DNA of 64,000 nt from DASQPR01 sp963831705 (GTDB lineage Bacteria; Actinomycetota; Actinomycetes; Mycobacteriales; Micromonosporaceae), in assembly GCA_963831705.1 (NCBI GenBank), contig CAWHRE010000009.1, positions 124,001-188,000 on the forward strand, given 5' to 3'. Below are positions 28,150-36,632 of this stretch, piece by piece (the first letter of the stretch is position 1; each line of letters starts with the position of its first letter). The notes below the pieces were generated by a model. It did no database searches. It was given only the letters and a program-made list of their open reading frames with translations, and had not been told where the DNA came from. The position numbers were made by a program, and so were the translations under genes.

Positions 28150-28866
28150 GTGGACCTGCGTGACGATCTCCTGCTGGACCTCCTGCCCGGATCGGTCGCG
28201 GTAGTCGAGGCATACCTCGACGACCCCGCCGACCTTGCGGTCATCGCCGGCTATCCGGAAGAGTTCCAATCGATCGATCGAGCGATCCGATCGCGCCAGT
28301 TGGAGTTCGCGACCGGGCGGCAGTGTGCCCGTGCGGCGCTCGCGAAACTCGGGCAACCCGCGGTCGCGATTCCACGTGGTCCCCGGGGCGCGCCGATGTG
28401 GCCGACCGGATTCGTCGGAAGCATCACGCACTGTGCGGGCTTCCGCGCTGCCGCCGTCGCATCGGCCGCGGACATCCTGGCCGTCGGCATCGACGCCGAA
28501 CCGAACGCTCCACTGCCGCAGAACGTGATCGATGTCGTCTCGTTGCCGCGCGAGCGCACGCTCCTGAGCCGCTTGGCCGCAACGGAAGACGCCTCACCCG
28601 AGGGGACCGGGACGGCCTGGGACCGGTTGCTGTTCAGCGCGAAGGAATCGGTCTACAAAATCTGGTATCCGTTGACCGGCACGTTTCTCGATTTCGTGGA
28701 TGCGGAACTCGACATCGATGCGGTGAATCGGCGATTCACCGCGCATCTCCTGGTCGAACCGCCGATCGTGGACGGACACGCGTGGACGGACATCAGTGGC
28801 CAGTTCGCAGTCGGGCGCGGCTTCGTCGTGACGGCCATCTCTCGCCCGGCCATCGCCGGGGCGTAG
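28150..28866 (+). CDS. 4'-phosphopantetheinyl transferase (EntD/Sfp type)
   Basis: 238 aa. Transfers phosphopantetheine from CoA to carrier proteins of fatty-acid, polyketide or non-ribosomal peptide systems. Signature segments are GSITHCAGFRAAAVA, VGIDAEPN with Mg-binding Asp and Glu near 118, and LFSAKESVYKIWYPLTG with the conserved KES-KxW near 170. GTG 28150 is chosen because homologues start near there; the frame is open to 28060, where it would overlap the upstream gene. No megasynthase or carrier gene lies in the window, so the target is elsewhere. Confidence 0.85.
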   Translation: MDLRDDLLLDLLPGSVAVVEAYLDDPADLAVIAGYPEEFQSIDRAIRSRQLEFATGRQCARAALAKLGQPAVAIPRGPRGAPMWPTGFVGSITHCAGFRAAAVASAADILAVGIDAEPNAPLPQNVIDVVSLPRERTLLSRLAATEDASPEGTGTAWDRLLFSAKESVYKIWYPLTGTFLDFVDAELDIDAVNRRFTAHLLVEPPIVDGHAWTDISGQFAVGRGFVVTAISRPAIAGA

Positions 28867-29004
28867 CAGGCACGCCGCCATAGCCGGAAAGTCCAGTTAA
28901 ATCAACCGTTTGCCGTTGTCGGATCTCGGCACGCGGGTTGACGAGGCGCCACAAGTCGTAGAGGTTTGTCATCGTAGCGAACCGACTATGAGGAGGGCCC
29001 GATA

Positions 29005-29661
29005 GTGGCCAGCGATGACGACGGTGTGACCGAAGCCCACGACCAGCGGATGACGGTACACATCCTCACGCAGATCCCGGAACACGAGCCGGTTCCCGGC
29101 GATCCGCACTACGACCTGTTTCAGAAGGCCAAGGTCCGGCTGAAGCGACAAGGCTTGTGGAAGTGCGCGATCAATGACGACTACTGCGGTGGCGACATCG
29201 AGATGCACCACACGCACATCGAGTCGGCGAACATCTCGTTCGAGGATCTGCACAAGGTCAACGAAGCGTTCGGTCTGCACCTTGACGACGACGCCGCGTT
29301 CGCGGACTGGATCGAGTCGCCGGGCAACCTGGAGGCGCTCTGCGTCGTGCACCACCGGACGCATTACGGCGTACACGTCCTGCCGCACCCGCTCTGGGAG
29401 CCGCTGCGGTACCGCAAGGCGAACGCGAAGCCGTCCGCCGAGCTGGAAAGCCTCGAAGGCGGCGACGAGACGCTCGTCGAGGACGACAAGACCGTGACGA
29501 CCGCGACGAAGACCCGGACCACTCGGGCCGGTACGAAGACCACGACCAAGACGGACGTTACCGAGAAGGTGGCGGTGGTAACTCCGTCCGGCGAGGTCGA
29601 CGAGGCGGTCGAGAAGAAGCGCGTTACTCAGCGCCGTACGGTTCCGCGGCAGAGCCGCTGA
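29005..29661 (+). CDS. HNH-like zinc-motif protein with low-complexity tail
   Basis: 218 aa. Residues ~45-130 contain cysteines and histidines arranged as in HNH (beta-beta-alpha-metal) proteins: WKCAINDDYCGG, then MHHTHIE, then NLEALCVVHHRTHYG. That would give a zinc site and a candidate catalytic His pair, but the exact HNH consensus is not met, so nuclease activity is a guess. Residues ~145-218 are Thr/Lys/Arg-rich and repetitive (TKTRTTRAGTKTTTK), likely disordered and possibly nucleic-acid binding. GTG start with GAGGAGGG upstream; a terminator follows. Monocistronic. Confidence 0.65.
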   Translation: MASDDDGVTEAHDQRMTVHILTQIPEHEPVPGDPHYDLFQKAKVRLKRQGLWKCAINDDYCGGDIEMHHTHIESANISFEDLHKVNEAFGLHLDDDAAFADWIESPGNLEALCVVHHRTHYGVHVLPHPLWEPLRYRKANAKPSAELESLEGGDETLVEDDKTVTTATKTRTTRAGTKTTTKTDVTEKVAVVTPSGEVDEAVEKKRVTQRRTVPRQSR

Positions 29662-29674
29662 CGCTCATCTGACG

Positions 29675-29710
29675 ATGCCCCGCTGACGACTGCCGTCGCG
29701 GGGCATTTTC
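29675..29710 (+). terminator. Rho-independent terminator after the HNH-like gene
   Basis: ATGCCCCGC pairs with GCGGGGCAT (perfect 9 bp) and is followed by TTTTC. It starts 14 bp beyond the stop codon. It may also serve the convergent MarR gene. Confidence 0.75.
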
Positions 29711-29720
29711 ATACCTGGGT

Positions 29721-30194
29721 TCAGCCTTGGACGTGCGCGCGCATCCGATCCTCGAACTGGTCCCGGATATCGCACAACGCGACGAGACCGGCGCGCAGAC
29801 CTTTCATTTCGTCCGGCGTCAGCATTTCTTCGAGCTGCGCGTCTACCTCGGTCACCCCGGCCCGTACGGCCGTCGCGGCAGCCCGGCCCCGGTCGGTGAC
29901 CGTGATCGTCATTCGTCGCCGGTCGTCGGTATTCGCCTCGCGTTCCAGGTAACCGCGCAGCACCAGCGTGTCGATCAGCTGGCTCGCGGCCTGGCGGGAC
30001 ACGCCCAACTCGCGTACGAGCTGCGCGGCGGATCCGCCATGATTCACGATGCCGCCAAGCACGAATGACCCGTTGGCGGGCATGTCGTCGTAGCCACCGT
30101 CGGCGAGCCGAGCGCGGATCGCTCCGCCGTAAGCGCCTCGGGCCGCGCGGAGCAGCGCCGGAATAACGACGTCATCAATGGATTCATCAGCCAT
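29721..30194 (-). CDS. MarR family transcriptional regulator
   Basis: 157 aa. Winged helix-turn-helix: NHGGSAAQLVRELGVSRQAASQLIDTLVLRGYLEREANTDDRRRMTITVTDRGRAA, with the DxRxR wing. Helical dimerisation segments flank it. ATG 30194 is preferred to an upstream in-frame codon that would start inside the operator. The operator at 30219-30247 overlaps its own promoter, so autorepression is likely. No obvious efflux or catabolic target adjoins it; the gene upstream (LigD-like) is read into this region. Confidence 0.85.
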   Translation of the reverse strand: MADESIDDVVIPALLRAARGAYGGAIRARLADGGYDDMPANGSFVLGGIVNHGGSAAQLVRELGVSRQAASQLIDTLVLRGYLEREANTDDRRRMTITVTDRGRAAATAVRAGVTEVDAQLEEMLTPDEMKGLRAGLVALCDIRDQFEDRMRAHVQG

Positions 30195-30201
30195 GGCGTC
30201 A

Positions 30202-30230
30202 ACGCTAAAAGCAAGTCGCTTGACTGTCAA
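30202..30230 (-). promoter_or_regulatory. Sigma-70 type promoter of the MarR gene
   Basis: On the minus strand TTGACA (30230-30225) and TAGCGT (30207-30202) are separated by 17 bp. The -35 box lies inside the palindromic operator, and transcription would start a few bases before the ATG at 30194, so the message would be leaderless or nearly so. Confidence 0.5.
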
Positions 30231-30247
30231 GCATCTTGACAGTCAAG
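30219..30247. promoter_or_regulatory. Double palindromic operator for the MarR regulator
   Basis: CTTGACTGTCAAG and CTTGACAGTCAAG are exact inverted copies separated by CAT. Each half is itself a perfect odd palindrome (CTTGAC-N-GTCAAG). This gives two adjacent dimer sites overlapping the -35 element of the MarR promoter. Confidence 0.75.
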
Positions 30248-30255
30248 GCGATTGA

Positions 30256-31176
30256 TCATCCCCGCCGCTCGCGAGCCCGTCGCTTGCCCTCGTGCATGGC
30301 CGCGACCCGCGCGACCGGGATCTCGTGTCCTTCGGCAATCAGCACCGGATCGAGTGTCACTGGCTCCGGCATCTCTCGCGCCCACGGGTCGCCGCTCGCG
30401 ATCAGGTCGGCCGCGTTGTGAATCGTGTAGTCGCCGGGCGCGATGCCGTCGAGGTCGGCCCAGGCCACCGGGAACGACACCGGTACGCCCGGCCGGATGC
30501 GCGGACTGTAGGCCGCCGCCACCGTCGCTCCCCCGGCTCGGGTGGCATCGACGAACACCTTGCCTTCGCGATCCTCCCGGACGAATGCGGTCGTCGCGAT
30601 CGCCGGACCGGCGCGCTCGACCCGTGCGGCGATCGCCCTCGTTGCCGCCGCGACGTCCTCGTGCGGATGCGGCCGCAGCGGAACGAAGACATGCAGTCCT
30701 TTGGCACCGCTGGTCTTCACCGCACCGGCAATGCCGATCTCGTCGAGCACCGCACGAACGGCATGCGCAACCCGTACGACCATCGAAAAGTCGCCGTCGT
30801 CCGGCGGGTCGAGATCGATGATGAGGTGCGTCGGGGCATCCCAGTGATCAACCTGTACGAGAGCGGCGTGGTACTCCACCGCCCGTTGATTCGCGAACCA
30901 CAGCAGCGTTTCGCGGTCGTTGGCGAGCGCGTACGCGACGTCGCGTTTGGACGTTTCGGCCCAGAGCGTCGTCCGCTGGATCCAATCCGGGGCGTACTTC
31001 GGCAGGTTCTTCTGCATGAACGGTTCCTGGCCGGGGCGAACCCGAATCACCGACAACGGCCGGTCCCGCAGCACCGCGACGAACGGATCGGCGATCGCGT
31101 CGAGGTAGTCGACGAGGTCACGTTTTGTCGCACCGGCGCCATCGAACAGTTCCTGGTCAAGGTTCGTGTACTCCAT
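30256..31176 (-). CDS. Stand-alone LigD-type polymerase/primase domain protein
   Basis: 306 aa matching the archaeo-eukaryotic primase-like polymerase domain of LigD. Early MQKNLPKYAPDWIQRTTLW, then VQVDHWDAPTHLIIDLDPPDD with the catalytic acidic pair, KTSGAKGLHVFVPL with the nucleotide-binding Ser-x-Lys-x-His, and VSFPVAWADLDGIAPGDYTIHN. In the NHEJ pathway such enzymes add nucleotides or ribonucleotides at breaks. No Ku, ligase or nuclease domain is fused or adjacent. A basic C-terminal tail (EGKRRARERRG) ends it. Monocistronic. Confidence 0.85.
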   Translation of the reverse strand: MEYTNLDQELFDGAGATKRDLVDYLDAIADPFVAVLRDRPLSVIRVRPGQEPFMQKNLPKYAPDWIQRTTLWAETSKRDVAYALANDRETLLWFANQRAVEYHAALVQVDHWDAPTHLIIDLDPPDDGDFSMVVRVAHAVRAVLDEIGIAGAVKTSGAKGLHVFVPLRPHPHEDVAAATRAIAARVERAGPAIATTAFVREDREGKVFVDATRAGGATVAAAYSPRIRPGVPVSFPVAWADLDGIAPGDYTIHNAADLIASGDPWAREMPEPVTLDPVLIAEGHEIPVARVAAMHEGKRRARERRG

Positions 31177-31209
31177 CGAAGCCTCCCGGGCTGATCTTAG
31201 GCGCTACGG

Positions 31210-32466
31210 TCAGGACTCGCCGTGAAGTGCGGCCCGATCTGCGGCGGCCCGGCCGGAGTGCCAGCCCCGCTCGTCCCGTACGCGGACGGTGTTGCGGGCC
31301 GATTCCGGGAACATCGATCGCATCCGCTCGTCGACCGCGCTCTCCCGGCTGGCCAGTACCGGCATCAGTCGATCATCGTCGTGTGCCGCTTCGGCCACCG
31401 CCTCCGCCGCGACCTCACCGAGGCGCTCACCGATCCGGCTCGCGTACGCCTGCATGAACGAGCGCCGGAACTCTCGGGTCCGCGATGGACTCTCCTTGGA
31501 CGCCGACCCCTCGCGAATCATCGCGGCCGAGGCCTGGATCAGCAGCGACAGATACATGAGTTCAACCACGTCGAGATCCGGCCCGTACCCGAAGACGGTC
31601 GAGAACTTCTGTTCCGGGCTCCAGATCGACCGGCACATATTCGCCTCGGCAACCTCCTGGAGCAGCATCGCCTTCGCCTCCGGGTACGGTGGCTCGATCG
31701 TGATCCGCAGGCCGATCGGCTTGTCAGGATCGTCGATCTGGCCGGCCACGAGCGCGTGGTCGATCATGTGCCGCGCCATCAACTCCTGCGCCTTCGCGCT
31801 GTACGACTCGGCCTCGGCCGGGAACTTCGTCGACTCGGCCTTGGCCAGCAAGCCTCGGATCTTGCCGAGCATCCGACTGTCCGCCGCCCGTGCATCCGGC
31901 GACACCGTGCCACGATGCGCCTCGCCCGGCGGCGGCATCAACATCGGCAGGTCCGGCAGATAGTTGATCGCGCCGATCACTTCGAGCTGGATCCGGAGCG
32001 CTTCGATCCGCGGCAGCCGCCACTGCTCCTGCCATAGCCGGGCGTGCGCCTCGGCATCGCCCGACCACCACACGTCGGCCCGAAGTTCCCGCAGCTGGAC
32101 GGTCCATCGGTCGTGAATGCGGGCAAGCGGGTACGTCGTAATCTGCTGCGCGATCAGATCCCGGAGCCAGTCGCTGTGCTCGCCCTTCGGCACCGTACGA
32201 GCGACGTCGGTGGGTTGCCATCCACGTTTCCAGATCGCGCCGAGGATGTGCTGGGTAACTTCATCGATCGACACGTCGACCACCGCGTTCGGCGCCGTCA
32301 CCAGCTCGTCCAGGGCGCGCTCGAATCCGTCCCAGTCCGCGTCGCGGATCGCTGTGACGGCGCGCAGAATGACGGCGTACACAACTTTGGTCTCATCGGT
32401 GCCGGCCACCGGCGCATCGAACCGATAGGTCCGCTGCTGGTTTTTCTTGGGCTTGCGCGCACCCAT
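31210..32466 (-). CDS. DUF2786-family protein
   Basis: 418 aa. The DUF2786 helical segment is MLGKIRGLLAKAESTKFPAEAESYSAKAQELMARHMIDHALV near residue 210, followed by a metalloprotease-like or structural C-terminal part with CRSIWSPEQKFSTVFGYGPDLDVVELMYLSLLIQA. The N-terminal ~200 residues (VTQHILGAIWKRGWQPTDVARTV) have no assigned domain. The basic N-terminus (GARKPKKNQQRTYRF) suggests nucleic-acid contact. The role is unknown. Divergent from the HEAT-repeat gene. Confidence 0.75.
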   Translation of the reverse strand: MGARKPKKNQQRTYRFDAPVAGTDETKVVYAVILRAVTAIRDADWDGFERALDELVTAPNAVVDVSIDEVTQHILGAIWKRGWQPTDVARTVPKGEHSDWLRDLIAQQITTYPLARIHDRWTVQLRELRADVWWSGDAEAHARLWQEQWRLPRIEALRIQLEVIGAINYLPDLPMLMPPPGEAHRGTVSPDARAADSRMLGKIRGLLAKAESTKFPAEAESYSAKAQELMARHMIDHALVAGQIDDPDKPIGLRITIEPPYPEAKAMLLQEVAEANMCRSIWSPEQKFSTVFGYGPDLDVVELMYLSLLIQASAAMIREGSASKESPSRTREFRRSFMQAYASRIGERLGEVAAEAVAEAAHDDDRLMPVLASRESAVDERMRSMFPESARNTVRVRDERGWHSGRAAADRAALHGES

Positions 32467-32517
32467 TAGTCGGTCACCACGCGCTCAAGCGTAGTGGCGG
32501 GCGACTAGGGTTACGCG

Positions 32518-33354
32518 GTGAGCCTGCCTGATCTGCGCGCGTTGCAAGAAGGTGACCTCGGAAGTCGCGAGGATCACCTGTACGAGTTGATCGACCGCGC
32601 ATACGACGGAGACGCCGACGCCGCGGAGACACTTCGCGCGATCGTGCGCGAGCCGCATGCCGTTCCTCGAGGCCTCGTGACCCGCGCATTGAACCAGGTG
32701 ACGGCGTTCGGCAACGCCGAATTGGAGGCGCCCCTTCAAGCTGTCCTCGAGGACCACCGCCTCGCCTGCGAGCCCTGGGCCGCGGCGGCGTGCGCTCAAC
32801 TCGGCTTCAAATCCGCGGTACCGCTATTGATTCCGATGCTCGAGCATCAAGATCCGATGTACCGGGAGCAGGCGATCCTTGCGCTCGGAGAGCTCGGAGA
32901 CGAATCGGTCGTGCCGCTGCTGATCCCGATCCTCGGCGATCACGATCATGGACTTCGCGAAAACGCAGCCGTTGCCCTTACCACCATCGGTGGCCCGGCC
33001 GCGTTCGATGCGCTCTGGGCCGAGCTTGCCCACCGCCGCCACCAGCGGATCGGCCACATCGCGAGTGCCCTTGCCACGTTCGCGCCGGATGTCATCCCGG
33101 ACCTCGTCACAATGGCCGAAGATGGTGACGCGGACCAACGTTACTGGGCCGCGATCGCGCTCGGGTCAACCGGCGATGAGTCGGCCGTCCCGACGCTGGA
33201 ACGGCTGGCCGCCGAGGACGATGGCGAGACGGTGTTCGACGGTTGGGTCCGGGTAGCCGCGAAGAAGGGTCTGCGTACGCTGCGACGGATCCAAGCGGCG
33301 CGCGCTACCAGAGAGGCAGCGAGCGAGCAGGAGGAGCAGCCCCATGCTGGTTGA
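32518..33354 (+). CDS. HEAT-repeat protein
   Basis: 278 aa, almost entirely HEAT/PBS-lyase type helical repeats of ~31 residues: ACAQLGFKSAVPLLIPMLEHQD, REQAILALGELGDESVVPLLIPILGD, RENAAVALTTIGGPAAFDALWAEL, YWAAIALGSTGDESAVPTLERLA. Such repeats form a protein-interaction superhelix. GTG 32518 starts it. The last 11 bases overlap the start of the LLM oxidoreductase gene, so the pair is co-translated. No enzymatic motif. Confidence 0.82.
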   Translation: MSLPDLRALQEGDLGSREDHLYELIDRAYDGDADAAETLRAIVREPHAVPRGLVTRALNQVTAFGNAELEAPLQAVLEDHRLACEPWAAAACAQLGFKSAVPLLIPMLEHQDPMYREQAILALGELGDESVVPLLIPILGDHDHGLRENAAVALTTIGGPAAFDALWAELAHRRHQRIGHIASALATFAPDVIPDLVTMAEDGDADQRYWAAIALGSTGDESAVPTLERLAAEDDGETVFDGWVRVAAKKGLRTLRRIQAARATREAASEQEEQPHAG

Positions 33355-34348
33355 TATCAGCGCCGATATCACCGCCTCACCACTCGGTGTCGAGGCATCC
33401 GCGGTCCGGGCCGAAGAGCAGCAGTACGACGGCTTCGGCGTGGCCGAGACGCGGCATGACGCGTTCACCGCGCTCGCTCTGGCCGCGCGAGCCACTGAGC
33501 GAATCACGCTGCAGTCCGCCATTGCGGTCGCGTTCAGCCGTAACCCGATGACGGTCGCCACGGCGGCGAACGACATCCAACTGATCTCCGAAGGACGCTT
33601 CCAGCTAGGCCTCGGTTCGCAGGTCAAGCCACACATCGAACGCCGCTTTTCGATGCCGTGGAGTAAACCCGCCGCCCGGATGGAAGAGTTCATCGCTGCG
33701 GTTCGCGCGATCTGGACCGCCTGGGGCACCGGTGAACGACTGATGTTCAAGGGCGAGTTTTACTCGCACACGCTCATGACCGACTTCTTCAACCCAGGCC
33801 CCAATCCGCACGGCAATCCACCGATCCTGCTCGCCGCCGTCGGTGAGCTGATGACCAAGACGGCCGGCCGGGTCGCCGACGGCATGCTCGTCCACAGCTT
33901 CACCACCGAGGCGTACCTGCGGGAGCACACGCTTCCGGCACTCAAGGCGGTGCGCGGATCACTGGCCGGATTCACGCTCTGCCTACCCGCGTTCGTCGTG
34001 CTCGGCGTCGATGAGCGTGCCCGACTCCCGGCCGAGATCGCGATTCGCAAGCAGATCGCGTTCTACGGCTCGACGCCGTCGTACCTGCCGGTGCTCGAAC
34101 AGCACGGGTGGGCGGACGTGGGGGTCAAACTGAACGCTCTATCTCGCCAGGGTGCCTGGGCCGAGATGGGCGAGCTGATCACCGACGAGATGCTGGACAC
34201 ATTTGCGGTGTCGGGCGATGCGGTCCACGTGGCGGCGGCGCTGCGAGCACGCTTCGGCGACATGATCGAGCGAATGTCGCTGTACATGCCGTACAAGGCC
34301 GATCCGGAGCAGGTCATCCAGGTCACGGAGCTACTGCGCACCGCCTAA
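33344..34348 (+). CDS. LLM-class F420-dependent oxidoreductase
   Basis: 334 aa, luciferase-like TIM barrel of the actinobacterial F420 group (resembling the TIGR03617 subfamily). Conserved pieces are GFGVAETRHDAFTALALAARATERITLQSAIAVAFSRNP, LISEGRFQLGLGSQVKPHIERRF, and PNPHGNPPILLAAVG, with TAGRVADGMLVH. It is expected to use coenzyme F420 for hydride transfer to an unknown substrate. ATG 33344 overlaps the HEAT-repeat gene by 11 bp. Confidence 0.85.
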   Translation: MLVDISADITASPLGVEASAVRAEEQQYDGFGVAETRHDAFTALALAARATERITLQSAIAVAFSRNPMTVATAANDIQLISEGRFQLGLGSQVKPHIERRFSMPWSKPAARMEEFIAAVRAIWTAWGTGERLMFKGEFYSHTLMTDFFNPGPNPHGNPPILLAAVGELMTKTAGRVADGMLVHSFTTEAYLREHTLPALKAVRGSLAGFTLCLPAFVVLGVDERARLPAEIAIRKQIAFYGSTPSYLPVLEQHGWADVGVKLNALSRQGAWAEMGELITDEMLDTFAVSGDAVHVAAALRARFGDMIERMSLYMPYKADPEQVIQVTELLRTA

Positions 34349-34359
34349 CATGAACAGTT

Positions 34360-34857
34360 GTGCATCGCACGTTTCCGCAGCTCAAGGTTCTGTTGATCAC
34401 CGGCATTCTGGCCGCGTCGATGGCCGGGTGCGGCGCCCGTTCGCTCGGCGCGGTTCCCACCGCGCCGAGCGCCTCGGCGACGCCGAACACGCAGCGGATG
34501 AACACGCAACTCAGCGACGGCGGCGTCACGATGTCGATCGACGATGTGAACTGCGACCATCCGGCGGCGGCCGGCGAGGCGTGCCGCGTGACGTTCCACG
34601 CCGTGAACATCAGCGACGGCTTCCCTCTGTTCAACGAGGCAGACCAGGTCGCGTACGACGCCAACGGGCACGCTTTCCATCCGGACGAGGACGCGGACAC
34701 CGCCGCCAACCGGGGCAAGACGATCACCCAGCGACTGCCTCGTGGCGTCCCCGTCACGGGCGTCCTGGTGTTCGCGATGCCGGTCGGTGACCGCATCGAC
34801 TACCTGGTAATGCACGGCCAGGCCGGGACGCCCGGCGAGACGTTCCCGGTTAGCTGA
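34360..34857 (+). CDS. Secreted lipoprotein, DUF4352-like
   Basis: 165 aa. GTG start; lipoprotein signal with lipobox SMAGC at residues ~20-24, a Pro/Ser/Thr linker, then a small beta-sandwich (VTMSIDDVNCD; EACRVTFHAVNISDGFPLFNEADQVAYDANGHAF; GVLVFAMPVGDRIDYLVMHG) that resembles DUF4352-type immunoglobulin-like lipoproteins. Two cysteines in the mature domain may form a disulphide. It follows the LLM gene by 11 bp and overlaps the convergent hydrolase gene by 8 bp. Confidence 0.75.
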   Translation: MHRTFPQLKVLLITGILAASMAGCGARSLGAVPTAPSASATPNTQRMNTQLSDGGVTMSIDDVNCDHPAAAGEACRVTFHAVNISDGFPLFNEADQVAYDANGHAFHPDEDADTAANRGKTITQRLPRGVPVTGVLVFAMPVGDRIDYLVMHGQAGTPGETFPVS

Positions 34858-35635
34858 CGGATGGCTTCAGGAAGTCGATCAGGATCGGCTCGAGCACGTC
34901 GGCGCCGGCACCATGATCCTGACCAGGCATCTCCTGACGCTTTGCACCGGGGATCGCCGCGGTCACGTCGATCATCGAAGTCCGGAACCAATCCGGGCTG
35001 TTACCGCCGCCGAGGATGAGTGTCGGCACCGCGATCTTGCCGAGCATCTCCACCGGGACGCCGACCTCACCAGCGATCTCCAAGTCGTACGGCAGCGTGT
35101 GCGCGATCTTCGACATGCCGGGCCAGTCTGGCCAGTGCTCGATCGACGCCGTTGCTTCCGGCGGCATCAGGATCGCGTCGGCCAGGAACAGCCGTACCGC
35201 CTCCACCGTGTTTCCCGCCTCGATCAACGCTCGGACGCGGTCGCCCAGGCCGGGCGTGATCGGCCGGGTGCCGGGCACCAGATACGGCGGCTCGTACGCG
35301 ACGAGACGCGCGATCGGCACACCATCGGCGGCTGCGACCAGCGCCAGACAGGCACCGGACGAGTGCCCGAACACGTGCGCGGTCCCGCCGGCCGCATCGA
35401 TCACGGCCGCCAGATCCTCGATTTCCCGCTCTGGCGCGTACGGCATCGTGTCGCCACTGTCGCCACGTCCACGCCGGTCGTACACGTACACCGTGAACGC
35501 GCTCGACAACGTTTCGGCGAGCGCTCGCGGCGTCTTTCGATCGCCGAACGCGCCGTTGACCACCACCAACGGTGGGCCCTCGCCCAACACGTCATATGCG
35601 ATCGTCGTTCCGTCCGCAGATTTCACCGTCTCCAT
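34850..35635 (-). CDS. Alpha/beta hydrolase
   Basis: 261 aa, soluble. Opening TTIAYDVLGEGPPLVVVNGAFG, oxyanion region, then DRRGRGDSGDT, the nucleophile elbow FGHSSGACLAL (G-H-S-S-G, Ser near 92), the late acid in LILGGGNSPDWF and the terminal His in PGQDHGAGADVLEP. Substrate unknown; esterase, peroxidase or thioesterase are all possible. ATG 35635 has AGGAGG-like upstream sequence (GAGGAGGTTGCCGAC). Monocistronic. Confidence 0.85.
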   Translation of the reverse strand: METVKSADGTTIAYDVLGEGPPLVVVNGAFGDRKTPRALAETLSSAFTVYVYDRRGRGDSGDTMPYAPEREIEDLAAVIDAAGGTAHVFGHSSGACLALVAAADGVPIARLVAYEPPYLVPGTRPITPGLGDRVRALIEAGNTVEAVRLFLADAILMPPEATASIEHWPDWPGMSKIAHTLPYDLEIAGEVGVPVEMLGKIAVPTLILGGGNSPDWFRTSMIDVTAAIPGAKRQEMPGQDHGAGADVLEPILIDFLKPSVS

Positions 35636-35765
35636 GTCGGCAACCTCCTCATTTGCAAAGTAGACCGGCGTACCGACAGGAATTCATCGCTTCCGGATGT
35701 GTCGCGAACGACGCTCCGGCCGCCATCGAGCGGTCGGGCCAGGTTCGAGGCGTACTCTCGCGCGC

Positions 35766-36212
35766 ATGAGACGACTGGCGACTCCCGGCTGGCTGTTGTG
35801 CCATGTCGTGATGGTCGCGCTCGTCATCACGTTTCTGCGGCTCGGCTGGTGGCAACTCAGCCGGGCCGAAGGCGGCAACGGACTCAGCATCGGGTACACG
35901 CTCGAATGGCCGTTGTTCTCGGCGTTCGTCGTTATCGTCTGGCTGCGCGAGGTGCGCGTCGCGTTGCGTGCCGGGCGGGCGGAGGCTCCCGCGGTCGAGG
36001 AGCCGGCGCAGGAACGCGTACCCGATGGGGTGTCGCGTTTCGATCCGACCGCGGCGCGGGCCGCGCGGGCCGCGCTCAGCGAGAGCACCGACGCGGCCGG
36101 TGATCCTGATTCTGACTACAACCAGTACCTGACATGGCTGGCGAAGCATCCGAACGCCCGCACCGGCGACTACCGGCGGCCCGCCGCCAACGAGGAGAAA
36201 TCCCCCGCATGA
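35766..36212 (+). CDS. Small membrane protein, co-translated with DUF3817 protein
   Basis: 148 aa. Two hydrophobic helices (residues ~8-28, WLLCHVVMVALVITFLRLGWW, and ~44-60, WPLFSAFVVIVWL) followed by a soluble Ala/Arg-rich tail with FDPTAARAARAAL and NQYLTWLAKHP. Similar two-helix proteins precede DUF3817 genes in other actinobacteria. Its stop overlaps the next start (ATGA). Function unknown. Confidence 0.75.
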   Translation: MRRLATPGWLLCHVVMVALVITFLRLGWWQLSRAEGGNGLSIGYTLEWPLFSAFVVIVWLREVRVALRAGRAEAPAVEEPAQERVPDGVSRFDPTAARAARAALSESTDAAGDPDSDYNQYLTWLAKHPNARTGDYRRPAANEEKSPA

Positions 36213-36553
36213 GCGAATACCAGGCGACCGCCGCTCCGGTCGCGCAACGTGATCTCAGCGGCGCGTTGCTGCGCTACCGGATCCTCGCCTACACGGTCGG
36301 CACCGGCCTCGTGATCCTCGTCTGCGTCGGCATCCCGCTGCAGGTCTGGGGACACAACGCGGCGGTGGCGGACGTGGTCGGATTCCTGCACGGCTGGCTG
36401 TTCATCATCTATCTCGGCTTCACGTTCGACCTGGCCCGCCGGGCGCGCTGGAACATGATTCGCGTGATCTGGGTCGGCCTGTGCGGCACGATCCCGTTCC
36501 TTTCGTTCTGGGCAGAGCGCAAGGTAACCGGTTGGGTCCGAGCGACCTCCTAA
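36209..36553 (+). CDS. DUF3817 integral membrane protein
   Basis: 114 aa. Three hydrophobic helices: ILAYTVGTGLVILVCVGIPLQVW, DVVGFLHGWLFIIYLGFTFDLA and IRVIWVGLCGTIPFLSFWAERKV. The HGWLF and FWAERKV pieces are typical of DUF3817. Family function is unknown. Translationally coupled to the preceding small membrane protein. Confidence 0.85.
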   Translation: MSEYQATAAPVAQRDLSGALLRYRILAYTVGTGLVILVCVGIPLQVWGHNAAVADVVGFLHGWLFIIYLGFTFDLARRARWNMIRVIWVGLCGTIPFLSFWAERKVTGWVRATS

Positions 36554-36632
36554 ATTCCAGTTCGCCTTGCATCTACGCAGGTCACAGCCTTGCTAGCCAG
36601 TCGTCAACGGGTCCCACGGCGGCCCGCTCCGT

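Noticed and set aside
28938..28964. TTGACG-15-TAGAGG as promoter of the HNH-like gene
   Set aside because: The spacer is too short and the -10 poor; not strong enough to annotate.
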